A stretch of DNA of 64,000 bases from Polaribacter pectinis. Lineage in GTDB: Bacteria > Bacteroidota > Bacteroidia > Flavobacteriales > Flavobacteriaceae. The stretch lies in NCBI RefSeq assembly GCF_014352875.1, contig NZ_CP060695.1, positions 3,407,154 to 3,471,153 of the forward strand. Direction: 5' to 3'. The translations under genes were made by a program, and so were the position numbers. Of the stretch, positions 44,101 to 52,199 are shown in pieces. The notes below the pieces were generated by a model. It was given only the letters and a program-made list of their open reading frames with translations, searched no databases and had not been told where the DNA came from. Each line of letters begins with the position of its first letter. Positions within the stretch are counted from its first letter, which is position 1.

Positions 44101-44235
44101 TCTAAAAGGGCCAATGTTTCGCCATTCTACCGCGCTAAAATATTGGTTAGAAACTTTGTTAGCATTTTTTTGTGCATTAACTTTGGCATTCGAAAAGAAA
44201 ATCATGCAAATTGCCAGGAAAATATATTTTTTCAT
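41128..44235 (-). CDS. Secreted sortilin/BNR-repeat (glycosyl hydrolase-like) protein
   Basis: A 1035-residue protein with a signal peptide (~21 residues, ending VNAQ) and a long beta-propeller region (about residues 30-730) rich in BNR/Asp-box repeats, for example STDGGKTY, SFDAGENW, SEDEGQSW, KNNGDSWDN and STDAGKNW. The C-terminal ~300 residues include a helical segment (about 885-1020). Database annotation of this family is usually VPS10/sortilin-like or glycosyl hydrolase; no enzymatic activity can be claimed. No type IX CTD is evident at the C-terminus. It looks inserted between the mazG pair and aroA. Confidence 0.85.
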   Translation of the reverse strand: MKKYIFLAICMIFFSNAKVNAQKNANKVSNQYFSAVEWRNIGPFRGGRSAAVTGVSGKANLFYMGATGGGVWKTTDAGNTWQNISDGFFGGSVGSVAVSKSDNNVIYVGMGEKTVRGNVSSGDGIWKSENAGKTWKHMGLKNSRHVPRMRIHPKNPDIVFAGVMGDLYKPTQERGVYKSIDGGENWKKVLFSDENSGVIDLIIDPNNPRILYATTWDVRRTPYSLSSGGKGSAIFKSTDEGETWTNISENKGLPKGTWGISGVTVSPVNSDIVWALIENDKGGVYKSTDAGKNWKLINSERKLRQRAWYYTRLYADTQDEDILYVLNVRYHKSTDGGKTYSTYNAPHGDHHDLWIAPEDNQRMIIGDDGGAQISFDAGENWSTYMNQPTSQFYRVTTDNHFPYRILAAQQDNSTVRISHRTAGRFITESDWESTAGGESAHIAVDPLNDDIVYGGSYGGLLTRKNHKTGETRAINVWPDDPMGHGAEDFKYRFQWNFPIFFSPNNKKRLYAASNHLHASEDEGQSWKLISPDLTRNDPKTLKSSGGPITQDNTGVEYYGTIFAATESPFEAGLIWTGSDDGLVHVSKNNGDSWDNVTPKKMPEWMMINCIEVDPFTKGGAYIVGTKYKSGDYKPYIYKTENYGKSWKLIVDGIENEAFTRALRADPKRKDLLYAGTEKGMYISFNDGKSWESFQQNLPIVPITDLAIKNDNLIAATQGRSLWIIDDLTPIHQLNSSTLKEEIVLYKPKNAYNMSGGNGRTSKTQGTNHPGGVAVNYFIKEKKEDDIISLSFYDTNDNIIKKYSTKPDKENKEEELKLEDGNNIFYWNMMYPGAEKVKGMILWWASLNGPMALPGNYKVELAVNDKKMHQNFNILRNPTSEATESDMKAQFDFINDINTKMTEIHKALKNVKKVRSQVGLLKKSIKDKEKHNALLEYADTLVKNMTKIEETLYQTKSKSGQDPLNYPIRLNNKLAHLNSLTRIGNYAPTQQAIDFKNAITKDIDAELTKLNALFVNGVRELNQKVKESDIDLIQLD

Positions 44236-44291
44236 GTTTGGTAAGTTGTAGTTTTGAAGTTTAAAAATAAGAATTAAAATCAGGTTTTAGA

Positions 44292-45521
44292 ATGGACATA
44301 TTGTTAAATGTTTTAGAGGATAAAAAAATAAAAGAAGAAATAACAATTTCTGGTTCTAAAAGTGAATCTAACAGATTACTGATTTTACAAAACTTATTTC
44401 CTGAAATTTCTATTGAAAATTTATCAGATTCAGACGATTCTATTCATATGCAACACGCTTTATCAACAGATAAAGAAATAGTAGATATTGGGCATGCAGG
44501 AACAGCAATGCGCTTTTTAACATCTTATTTTGCTGTAAAAGAAGGTAGAGATACTGTACTTACAGGTTCCGAAAGAATGCAAAACAGACCTATTGAAATC
44601 TTGGTAAATGCACTTAAAGATTTAGGAGCAGATGTTTCTTACGAAGATAAAGTTGGATATCCACCAATAAGAATAAAAGGAAGAAAATTAATTACGGATA
44701 AAGTCCAAATTAATGGAAACGTAAGTAGCCAATATATTTCTTCTTTATTATTGATTGCTTCAAAATTAGAAAACGGATTAACTATAGAATTGGTAGGAGA
44801 AATTACATCAATTCCATACATAAATATGACGTTGAGTTTATTACATCAATTAAATATTGAAGCAAATTTCGAAGGAAATATTATAAAGGTACTTCCAAAG
44901 AAAGAAATTGCAAAACAAACAGTTGTGGTAGAAAGCGATTGGTCTTCTGCAAGTTATTTTTATTCGATAGTTGCATCTGCAGAAATTGGTTCTTCTATAA
45001 AATTATCAGCATATAAAAAAGAAAGTTTACAAGGCGATTCTTGCTTGGCAGAAATCTATAAACATTTTGGAGTTTCAACAACTTTCGGTGAGAATTTTAT
45101 CAACCTTAAAAAAGAAAAAGCATCTAATAAAGAAGTATTAGAAATCGATTTAAGAAACGCACCAGATATTGCACAAACAATTGCAGTAACTTGTTTTTCT
45201 GAAGGAATTTCTTGTAATTTAACTGGTTTACATACTTTAAAAATTAAAGAAACAGACAGATTAGAAGCTTTAAAAGAAGAATTAACCAATTTAGGCGCTT
45301 CAATATCAGTAACTAATGAGAGTTTGCATTTAGAAAAATCATCAGAAATTAAAGAGCATATTTCTATAAAAACTTACAACGATCATAGAATGGCAATGGC
45401 TTTTGCACCTTTGGCATTAAGAGTTCCTATTAAAATTTTAAATGCAGAAGTAGTTACAAAATCGTTTCAGAAATTTTGGGATGATATGCAACAAATTGGA
45501 ATTAAAATAGATAAACTGTAA
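44292..45521 (+). CDS. aroA: 3-phosphoshikimate 1-carboxyvinyltransferase (EPSP synthase)
   Basis: A 409-residue EPSP synthase of the shikimate pathway. Substrate-binding SGSKSESNRLL is at residues 20-30, GHAGTAMRFLTSYFA around 73-87, then the SSQYISSLLL region, DLRNAPDIAQTIAV and the C-terminal KETDRLEAL and NDHRMAMAFAPLAL motifs. Shorter than E. coli AroA (427) but complete. No clear TAnnTTTG box was seen in the 56-nt gap from the divergent BNR gene. Confidence 0.95.
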   Translation: MDILLNVLEDKKIKEEITISGSKSESNRLLILQNLFPEISIENLSDSDDSIHMQHALSTDKEIVDIGHAGTAMRFLTSYFAVKEGRDTVLTGSERMQNRPIEILVNALKDLGADVSYEDKVGYPPIRIKGRKLITDKVQINGNVSSQYISSLLLIASKLENGLTIELVGEITSIPYINMTLSLLHQLNIEANFEGNIIKVLPKKEIAKQTVVVESDWSSASYFYSIVASAEIGSSIKLSAYKKESLQGDSCLAEIYKHFGVSTTFGENFINLKKEKASNKEVLEIDLRNAPDIAQTIAVTCFSEGISCNLTGLHTLKIKETDRLEALKEELTNLGASISVTNESLHLEKSSEIKEHISIKTYNDHRMAMAFAPLALRVPIKILNAEVVTKSFQKFWDDMQQIGIKIDKL

Positions 45522-45538
45522 ATTAAACGGCGAAACAC

Positions 45539-45570
45539 TTGACAACGCCTATTCCCATATCGTATATTTG
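45539..45570 (+). promoter_or_regulatory. Predicted promoter of queA (-33 and -7 boxes)
   Basis: TTG at 45539-45541 and TATATTTG at 45563-45570, separated by 21 nt, fit the Bacteroidota -33/-7 pattern. The -7 box ends 24 nt before the queA ATG. Confidence 0.6.
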
Positions 45571-45594
45571 CCATCCTTATAGCAAAATATATAT

Positions 45595-46644
45595 ATGAAA
45601 TTATCACATTTTGAATTTGAGTTACCAGAAGAATTGTTAGCATTATATCCTGCTGAACATAGAGATGAATCTCGTTTAATGGTTTTAAATAGAAAAGAAC
45701 AAACTATAGAACATAAACAGTTTAAAGACGTTATAAATTACTTCGATGAAGGAGATGTTTTAATGTTGAATAACACCAAGGTTTTTCCTGCTAGAATGTT
45801 CGGTAATAAAGAAAAAACTGGTGCAAGAATTGAAGTTTTCTTATTAAGAGAATTAAATGCAGAGAATAGATTGTGGGATGTTTTAGTAGATCCAGCAAGA
45901 AAAATTAGAATTGGAAATAAATTATTTTTTGGAGAAGATGATAGTTTAGTAGCAGAAGTTATAGACAACACAACTTCTAGAGGAAGAACTTTACGTTTCT
46001 TATTTGATGGTTCTTACGAAGAGTTTAGAGCTAAATTATTAGAATTGGGCGAAACTCCATTACCAAAAGAAATAAAAAGAGAAGTAGAAGCTTCAGACGA
46101 AGAACGTTACCAAACAATTTTCGCAAAACACGAAGGAGCAGTAGCAGCACCAACAGCAGGTTTACATTTTTCTAAACATTTATTAAAACGTTTAGAGATT
46201 AAAGGAGTAGATTTTGCAGAGTTAACATTGCATGTAGGTTTAGGTACTTTTAGTTCTGTAGAAGTAGAAGATTTATCGAAGCATAAAATGGATTCTGAGC
46301 AAATTGTTATTCCAGAAACATCTGCAAATATGATTAACAAAGCTAAGAAAGAAAAAAGAAGAGTTTGTGCAGTAGGTACTACAGTTATGAGAACCGTAGA
46401 ATCTTCAGTATCTTCTAAACAAGAATTAAACGCTTTCGAAGGTTGGACAAATAAATTCATTTTTCCTCCTTATGATTTCAGTATTGCTAACACAATGATT
46501 ACTAATTTCCATCAACCAAAATCTACTTTAATGATGCAGGCAGCTGCATTTGCTGGGTACGACTTTTTAATGGAAGCATACAAAGTAGCCATTAAAGAAG
46601 GTTACAAATTCTCTACTTATGGAGATGCAATGTTAATTATCTAA
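45595..46644 (+). CDS. queA: S-adenosylmethionine:tRNA ribosyltransferase-isomerase QueA
   Basis: A 349-residue enzyme that transfers and rearranges the ribosyl group of SAM onto preQ1-tRNA to form epoxyqueuosine. Family motifs: [21 protein letters not shown] at the start (residues 7-27), NNTKVFPAR, and [12 protein letters not shown] with HVGLGTF. The C-terminal [12 protein letters not shown] is present. Start ATG 45595 follows the promoter at normal distance. It is closed by a terminator directly downstream. Confidence 0.96.
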   Translation: MKLSHFEFELPEELLALYPAEHRDESRLMVLNRKEQTIEHKQFKDVINYFDEGDVLMLNNTKVFPARMFGNKEKTGARIEVFLLRELNAENRLWDVLVDPARKIRIGNKLFFGEDDSLVAEVIDNTTSRGRTLRFLFDGSYEEFRAKLLELGETPLPKEIKREVEASDEERYQTIFAKHEGAVAAPTAGLHFSKHLLKRLEIKGVDFAELTLHVGLGTFSSVEVEDLSKHKMDSEQIVIPETSANMINKAKKEKRRVCAVGTTVMRTVESSVSSKQELNAFEGWTNKFIFPPYDFSIANTMITNFHQPKSTLMMQAAAFAGYDFLMEAYKVAIKEGYKFSTYGDAMLII

Positions 46645-46664
46645 ATAAAAAAACATTATAATTT

Positions 46665-46700
46665 AAAGGCTGATAATTATTAATTGTCAGTCTTTTTTTT
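46665..46700 (+). terminator. Rho-independent terminator after queA
   Basis: A 15-bp stem (46665-46679 / 46681-46695) with two G-T pairs, core CTGATAATTA / TAATTGTCAG, followed by a T run to 46701. It starts 20 nt past the queA stop. Confidence 0.88.
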
Positions 46701-46701
46701 T

Positions 46702-46785
46702 GGCATTTCCTTTCAGGTCGCGCTTTCCATTATATCTTTTTTTCGTTCCTCAAAAAAGGATGCCATTTCAATCGCTAATGCACCT
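46702..46785. repeat. Structured intergenic element, probable dispersed repeat
   Basis: Starts GGCATTTCC and runs through GGTCGCGCTTTCC, a stem ATCTTTTTTT (46734-46743) / AAAAAAGGAT (46752-46761) around CGTTCCTC, then ATGCC pairing back to GGCAT at 46702. It ends in ATCGCTAATGC. I recall very similar intergenic sequences (GGTCGGGCTTTCC...ATCTTTT...AAAAGGAT...CAATCCCTAACGC) in many Flavobacteriaceae genomes, so it is probably a family-wide dispersed element. Only one copy is seen in this window, and the recall is not a database result. Confidence 0.5.
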
Positions 46786-46822
46786 ATTTGCTAGCTTTAG
46801 CCATAACTTCAAATTATATGTG

Positions 46823-46830
46823 TATTTTTG
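46823..46830 (+). promoter_or_regulatory. Predicted -7 promoter box of rlmN
   Basis: TATTTTTG, exact TAnnTTTG match, 38 nt before the TTG start of rlmN. No convincing -33 box was found. Confidence 0.5.
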
Positions 46831-46868
46831 CAACACAATTATTTTAACTTTTTAAAATCATAGAAAAC

Positions 46869-47906
46869 TTGACTAAAAAGAAAGACATAAGAGCCTTAAC
46901 AAAAGAACAATTAAGAGATTTTTTTGTAGAAAATGGCGACAAAGCATTTCGTGGAAATCAAGTTTATGAATGGCTTTGGAGCAAGTCTTTACATACTTTT
47001 GAAGCAATGACAAACATTTCTAAAGAAACCAGAGAAATGTTAGAGGCAAACTTTGTTATCAATCATATCAAAGTAGATTCTATGCAAAAAAGTAAAGATG
47101 GAACCATAAAAAACGGAATTAAATTACACGATGGTTTGGTAGTAGAGTCCGTTTTAATTCCTACTCCAAAAAGAACTACGGCTTGTGTATCTAGTCAAGT
47201 TGGTTGTAGTTTAGATTGTAAATTCTGTGCAACTGCACGTTTAAAAAGAATGCGAAATCTAAATCCAGATGAAATTTACGACCAAGTTGTTGTAATCGAC
47301 AAACAAAGTAGGTTATACCATAATAAAAAACTGACTAATATTGTTTTTATGGGAATGGGAGAACCTCTTATGAATTATAAAAACGTGCTAAAATCTATTG
47401 AGATGATTACCTCGCCAGAAGGTTTAGGAATGTCGTCCAAAAGAATTACAGTTTCTACTTCTGGAGTGCCAAAAATGATTAAAAAAATGGCAGATGAAGA
47501 AGTGAAATTTAATTTAGCAGTTTCGCTACATTCAGCAATAGATGAAGTTAGAACTTCAATTATGCCTTTTAATGTTAATTTTCCTTTAGCAGATTTAAGA
47601 GAGTCTTTAGAGTATTGGTACGAAAAAACAAACCGACCAATAACCTACGAATATATAGTTTGGGGCGGAATTAACGACCGTAAAGAAGACATAAAAGCAT
47701 TGGTAGAATTTTGTAAATATGTGCCTTGTAAAATCAATTTAATAGAATACAACCCAATTGACGATGGTGAGTTTCAACAAGCAAGCTCTTCTGCAATAAA
47801 TAATTACATTTCCAATTTAGAAATGAATGATATTACCGTAAATGTTAGGCGTTCTAGAGGAAAAGATATTGATGCAGCTTGTGGACAATTAGCCAATAAA
47901 TCGTAA
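46869..47906 (+). CDS. rlmN: 23S rRNA/tRNA adenine-C2 methyltransferase RlmN
   Basis: A 345-residue radical SAM methyltransferase. The cluster motif CSLDCKFC (CxxxCxxC) is seen in VGCSLDCKFCATARLKRM near residue 115; GMGEPLMNY and the catalytic C-terminal Cys in DIDAACGQL are present. It begins with TTG: no ATG or GTG lies in frame before MTNIS about 50 residues later, and the N-terminal TKEQLRDFF region matches the family, so the TTG start is credible. The polyprenyl synthase gene follows after 24 nt. Confidence 0.94.
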   Translation: MTKKKDIRALTKEQLRDFFVENGDKAFRGNQVYEWLWSKSLHTFEAMTNISKETREMLEANFVINHIKVDSMQKSKDGTIKNGIKLHDGLVVESVLIPTPKRTTACVSSQVGCSLDCKFCATARLKRMRNLNPDEIYDQVVVIDKQSRLYHNKKLTNIVFMGMGEPLMNYKNVLKSIEMITSPEGLGMSSKRITVSTSGVPKMIKKMADEEVKFNLAVSLHSAIDEVRTSIMPFNVNFPLADLRESLEYWYEKTNRPITYEYIVWGGINDRKEDIKALVEFCKYVPCKINLIEYNPIDDGEFQQASSSAINNYISNLEMNDITVNVRRSRGKDIDAACGQLANKS

Positions 47907-47930
47907 AAATAAAATAATTACTTTTACTCT

Positions 47931-48908
47931 GTGAAACCAGTAGAACTTATAAAACTTCCCATAAAAAATGAAATGGAACTCTTTGAAGAAAAGTTCAAAG
48001 AATCTATGCTTTCTAAAGTTCCATTATTAAACAGAATTACGTATTATATTGTTCGTAGAAAAGGTAAGCAAATGAGACCAATGTTTGTTTTTCTAGTAGC
48101 AAAAATGGTTTCTGATGGAGGTTTTGACGAGCGAACTTATAGAGGAGCATCAGTTGTAGAGTTAATTCACACAGCAACTTTAGTGCATGATGATGTTGTA
48201 GATGATTCTAACAGACGTAGAGGTTTTTTCTCTATAAATGCACTTTGGAAAAATAAAATTGCAGTTTTAGTGGGTGATTTTATGCTCTCAAAAGGATTGC
48301 TACTTTCTATTGATAATGAAGATTTCGATTTATTAAAATTAATTTCTATTGCCGTTCGCGAAATGAGTGAAGGGGAATTACTTCAAATAGAAAAAGCAAG
48401 AAAACTAGACATTACAGAAGCTGTTTATTTTGATATTATCAGAAAAAAAACAGCCACTTTAATTGCTGCCTGTTGTGGAATTGGAGCGGCTTCCGTTGGT
48501 GCAAATCAAGACTGTGTGCAACAAATGCGAAAATTCGGAGAATATATTGGTATCGCCTTTCAAATTAAAGACGATTTATTTGATTACACAGAGGCAGAAA
48601 TTGGAAAACCTACAGGAATAGATATTAAAGAGCAAAAAATGACATTGCCTTTAATTTATACCTTAAATAATTGCACTAAAAAAGAGAAAGCTTGGTTAAT
48701 TAACTCTGTTAAGAAACACAATAAGGATAAAAAAAGAGTAAAAGAAGTAATTGCTTTTGTAAAAGAAAATGGAGGTATAGAATACACTACCAACCAAATG
48801 AACGACTATAAAAACAAAGCAATTGCAATTTTAAATAATTTCCCAGATTCAGAGTACAAAAAATCTTTACTTACAATGATTGATTATGTTGTAGAGCGTA
48901 AGATTTAA
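47931..48908 (+). CDS. Polyprenyl diphosphate synthase (octaprenyl/heptaprenyl type)
   Basis: A 325-residue trans-prenyltransferase that probably makes the side chain of menaquinone. The first Asp-rich motif is HDDVVDDSNRRRG (near residue 86) and the second is KDDLFDYTE (near 218). It begins with GTG; the KLPIKNEMELFEEKF region upstream of the next Met is conserved in relatives, supporting the GTG start. Its stop abuts the convergent reductase gene with no gap. Confidence 0.92.
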   Translation: MKPVELIKLPIKNEMELFEEKFKESMLSKVPLLNRITYYIVRRKGKQMRPMFVFLVAKMVSDGGFDERTYRGASVVELIHTATLVHDDVVDDSNRRRGFFSINALWKNKIAVLVGDFMLSKGLLLSIDNEDFDLLKLISIAVREMSEGELLQIEKARKLDITEAVYFDIIRKKTATLIAACCGIGAASVGANQDCVQQMRKFGEYIGIAFQIKDDLFDYTEAEIGKPTGIDIKEQKMTLPLIYTLNNCTKKEKAWLINSVKKHNKDKKRVKEVIAFVKENGGIEYTTNQMNDYKNKAIAILNNFPDSEYKKSLLTMIDYVVERKI

Positions 48909-49487
48909 TTAACTGTTCAGTTCACCCATTTTTTCAATTTTGTTTAACCATTTTTCTCGATAAGATTCTTTAGAGTTTCTTAAAGAACCAATCGTTGTAA
49001 ATTTTACTGGTTTTATTCCAACAAAATCACAAGTTAATTTTTTTATGGAAGTATGACTTGGGTGTTTATTAATCCATTTGTAATACCAAGCAGGTTGGTC
49101 TAAAGTAGAAATAACTCTTGCAGATTTTCCTGTTAGATGTTTATCCCACCAAACAGAATTTTCTCTTTTTTGAAAAGCAAAACCTGGTAAGAAAACTCTA
49201 TCAATAAAACCTTTTAAAATTGCAGGATAAGAACCCCACCAAACAGGATAAATCCAAACAATATGGTTTGCCCATTTAATTTTTTCTTGTGCTTCTAATA
49301 AATCAGGTTCTAATTCTGTTCGTTTTCTGTAGCCAAATTCTAAATTTAAATTAAAATCTAAATCACGAATTGTAATTTCTTTTAATTCAGCATTCGATTT
49401 TAATACTCCTTTCTTGTAAGAATTGTGTATTCCATAACAAAAACTTTCTTTGTCTGGATGTCCGTTAATTATCAGTATTTTTTTCAT
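48909..49487 (-). CDS. NAD(P)H-dependent flavodoxin-fold oxidoreductase
   Basis: A 192-residue protein of the NAD(P)H quinone oxidoreductase/MdaB group: the FMN phosphate loop is in IINGHPDKESFCYG (residues ~6-19), and WIYPVWWGSYPAILKGFIDRV matches the active-site region of the family. It probably reduces quinones or related electrophiles by two electrons. It is read with the GH3 gene upstream on the same strand (14-nt gap). Confidence 0.87.
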   Translation of the reverse strand: MKKILIINGHPDKESFCYGIHNSYKKGVLKSNAELKEITIRDLDFNLNLEFGYRKRTELEPDLLEAQEKIKWANHIVWIYPVWWGSYPAILKGFIDRVFLPGFAFQKRENSVWWDKHLTGKSARVISTLDQPAWYYKWINKHPSHTSIKKLTCDFVGIKPVKFTTIGSLRNSKESYREKWLNKIEKMGELNS

Positions 49488-49501
49488 AGAGAGAATCCAT
49501 T

Positions 49502-51010
49502 TTAAAGTTTTAAAAGTTCCTCTACAAATTCTCTAGAGTTAGAAAGTCTTGGTACTTTATGTTGTCCACCCAATTTTTTCTTTTTCTTTAGCCAATCGTA
49601 AAACAAACCTGGTTTTGCTTTGTGAATTTTTGGTAAAGCTAACGTCATGTTTTGGTAACGTTTTGCTTCGTAATCTGAATTGATAGACTTTAAAGCATTG
49701 TCTAAAATTTCAGTAAAATAATCCATGCTTTTTGGCGCATTTTCAAATTCGATAATCCATTCATGTCCACCACTTTTTGTGCCATCCATAAAAATTGGGC
49801 CAACAGTATATTCGTTTATTGTTGCATTTGTTTTCTCACAAGCTAATTTTAAACCTTCTTCTGCATTTTCTATTATTAACTCTTCACCAAAAACATTAAT
49901 GTGATGTTTGGTACGCCCAGTAATTTTAATTCGATAAGGATCAGTTGAGGTAAACTTTACAGTATCTCCAATTAAATAACGCCACAAACCTGCATTTGTA
50001 GTAATTAAAATAGCATAATTAATTCCTTTTTTAACTTCAGAAAGAGGAATTGCTTTAGAGTTTTCGCCATCATAATCGCTCATAGGAATAAACTCATAGA
50101 AAATTCCATAATCTAACATCAACAACAATTCTTTAGAACCGTTTTTATCTTGAATGGCAAAAAAACCTTCAGAAGCATTGTAGGTTTCATAGTATTTAAA
50201 ATCTGCTTTCGGAATCAGTTTTTTATACTGTTCTCTGTAAGGATTAAAGTTTACGCCACCATGAAAATACACTTCCAGATTTGGCCAAACTTCTAAAATA
50301 TTATCTTTTCCGGTTTTTTCTAAAACTCTATTTAATAAAACCAACATCCAAGAAGGAACACCAACCAAACTAGTGATGTTTTCGTTGATAGTTTCATTAA
50401 TTATAGCTTCCATTTTGGTTTCCCATTCTGCTAATAAAGCTACTTCCATGCTAGGAGCAGAGCTAAAATCTGCCCAAAAAGGCAAGTTTTCTGTAATGAT
50501 TGCAGACAAATCTCCAAAGTAAGAATTGTTGTCTTTATAAACTTCCGAACTACCACCCAAACGCAAACCTTTCCCCGTAAAAAGCTGGGCATTTTCATTA
50601 TTATTAATGTACAAACACAACATGTCTTTACCAGCTTTCATATGGCAATATTCTAAAGCTTCATCGGAAACTGGAATAAATTTACTTTTTGCATTTGTGG
50701 TTCCGCTACTTTTTGCAAACCATTTTATAGGTGTTGGCCAAAATAAATTTTGTTCTCCTTTTCTACAACGTTCAATTAAAGGTTCGAAGGTTTCATATTG
50801 TTGAATAGGAACATTCGCGGCAAAGTCTTTATAATTTCTGAAGGATGAAAAACTATGTTGTTTACCAAATTCTGTTCTTTTAGCAGAAGAAATCAATTTT
50901 AATAACAACTCTTCTTGTACATCATTTGGGTATTTTAAAAACAACTCAATTTGATGTTTTCGTTTCTTTAAAAACCAAGAAATTATAGAATTGATAATCT
51001 GAAACGCCAT
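49502..51010 (-). CDS. GH3-family (auxin-responsive promoter type) protein
   Basis: A 502-residue protein of the GH3 family in the ANL adenylating superfamily. Seen: AKSSGTTNAKSKFIPVS (nucleotide-binding loop, about residues 103-119), TYNASEGFFAIQD and a GDTVKFTS region, with TGRTKHHINVFGEEL near the C-terminal domain. Plant GH3 enzymes conjugate acyl acids to amino acids. Bacterial members are common in Bacteroidota and their substrates are unknown. It is likely co-transcribed with the reductase gene downstream. Confidence 0.9.
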   Translation of the reverse strand: MAFQIINSIISWFLKKRKHQIELFLKYPNDVQEELLLKLISSAKRTEFGKQHSFSSFRNYKDFAANVPIQQYETFEPLIERCRKGEQNLFWPTPIKWFAKSSGTTNAKSKFIPVSDEALEYCHMKAGKDMLCLYINNNENAQLFTGKGLRLGGSSEVYKDNNSYFGDLSAIITENLPFWADFSSAPSMEVALLAEWETKMEAIINETINENITSLVGVPSWMLVLLNRVLEKTGKDNILEVWPNLEVYFHGGVNFNPYREQYKKLIPKADFKYYETYNASEGFFAIQDKNGSKELLLMLDYGIFYEFIPMSDYDGENSKAIPLSEVKKGINYAILITTNAGLWRYLIGDTVKFTSTDPYRIKITGRTKHHINVFGEELIIENAEEGLKLACEKTNATINEYTVGPIFMDGTKSGGHEWIIEFENAPKSMDYFTEILDNALKSINSDYEAKRYQNMTLALPKIHKAKPGLFYDWLKKKKKLGGQHKVPRLSNSREFVEELLKL

Positions 51011-51090
51011 AGAAATTCGTAAGTTTGTTTGGTTCGATTTTTTGAATTGAGTTTTAAAAATCGTTTGATAAAAATACTAAAATCTTTTAT

Positions 51091-51882
51091 ATGATTTACC
51101 AAGGAGTTCTAAAAAAAATGATGACAGAAAACGCGGAAGAAATTCAGTATTATTTGAATATGGAATCCGATTTTATAAACATGAACCAACTTTTAGATAA
51201 AGAAATAACGCTCTCTTTTGTAAAGTATGAGTGTTTAAATTGTCATTTAAATAAAGAAATTTACAGACAAGGTTTTTGCAAATCTTGTTTTTTTGATATT
51301 CCTTCTGCTGGCGATTGGATTATGAGACCAGAGTTAAGTACAGCACATTTAGACCAAGAAGACAGAGATTTAGCGTACGAAAAATCGGTTCAGTTAAAAC
51401 CACATATAGTCTATTTGGCAAATTCGAGCAACGTAAAAGTTGGTGTAACAAGAAAAGCACAAGTTCCCACACGTTGGATAGATCAAGGAGCTCATGAAGC
51501 CATAGAAATTGTAGAAGTACCAAACAGATATTTAGCAGGAATTACAGAAGTTGCGTTAAAAGAATTTGTTGGAGACAAAACCAATTGGCGCAAAATGCTA
51601 AAGAATGATATTGAAGATGAAAATTTAGTGGAATGGAGAGATAAATTAAAGCAACACATTCCAGATGAAGCAAAACAATATTTCATCGAAAATAATGCGG
51701 AAACAAATTTGAATTTTCCAGTTAAAAAATATCCCCTAAAACCAAAGAGTTTAAATTTAATTAAGACACCAACTTACACAGGTAAATTAGTTGGAATAAA
51801 AGGACAGTATTTAATTTTTGATGATGAAACCGTTTTCAATGTTAGGAGCAATGAAGGTTTGGTTGTGAGTATTGATATATAG
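51091..51882 (+). CDS. DUF2797 family zinc-ribbon protein
   Basis: A 263-residue DUF2797 protein. A four-cysteine zinc ribbon CLNC...CKSC is at about residues 49-71. The middle has VYLANSSNVKVGVTRKAQVP and TRWIDQGAHEAI, reminiscent of a GIY-YIG/T5orf172-like fold (the family is sometimes linked to nucleic-acid processing), but catalytic residues are not certain. The N-terminal VLKKMMTENAEEIQYYLN is typical of the family. The small gene at 51885 follows after 2 nt. Confidence 0.85.
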   Translation: MIYQGVLKKMMTENAEEIQYYLNMESDFINMNQLLDKEITLSFVKYECLNCHLNKEIYRQGFCKSCFFDIPSAGDWIMRPELSTAHLDQEDRDLAYEKSVQLKPHIVYLANSSNVKVGVTRKAQVPTRWIDQGAHEAIEIVEVPNRYLAGITEVALKEFVGDKTNWRKMLKNDIEDENLVEWRDKLKQHIPDEAKQYFIENNAETNLNFPVKKYPLKPKSLNLIKTPTYTGKLVGIKGQYLIFDDETVFNVRSNEGLVVSIDI

Positions 51883-51884
51883 AA

Positions 51885-52196
51885 ATGGAAATTGTTGAAA
51901 CTTTTTTTATTATTGAAGCACTTCTATTCATATTAACGTATTCGTTAATTTTTTATCAAAATACCTGGATTTATTATTGTTTGAATCGAGATAAACATAA
52001 GTGGTTTCCGATTTTTTTAAATCCTTTAGCATTAAGTTCATATGAATTAATGTTGAATTCGATGTTTACATTTACTTGGCAAGAAAAAGAAGGAGAAAAT
52101 ATAAAGTTAAGAAAGAATGTAAACAAACTCTCAAGGTTTTTAGGAATCTTAATTTTATCAGTATTTTTAACCATAATTGTCACTTTATTTATATAG
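51885..52196 (+). CDS. Small membrane protein of unknown function
   Basis: A 103-residue protein with two hydrophobic segments (about residues 6-25 and 83-102) flanking a polar middle. No family recognised. It starts 2 nt after the DUF2797 gene and ends 3 nt before the nitrilase gene, so it is a real part of the operon rather than a shadow. Confidence 0.7.
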   Translation: MEIVETFFIIEALLFILTYSLIFYQNTWIYYCLNRDKHKWFPIFLNPLALSSYELMLNSMFTFTWQEKEGENIKLRKNVNKLSRFLGILILSVFLTIIVTLFI

Positions 52197-52199
52197 TAA

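Noticed and set aside
43825..44244. Plus-strand open frame of 139 codons opposite the BNR-repeat gene
   Set aside because: The repeat-rich sense strand explains it; the translation is low-complexity Ser/Asn/Ile without homology style.
46665..46700. TGATAATTA...TAATTGTCA resembles the FNR-like box
   Set aside because: It is a 15-bp stem followed by a T run right after queA, so it is a terminator; the half-site spacing is also longer than in the three operators.
49502..51010. GH3 protein as a gene acquired from plants
   Set aside because: Bacterial GH3-family proteins are widespread in Bacteroidota and codon use matches the neighbours.
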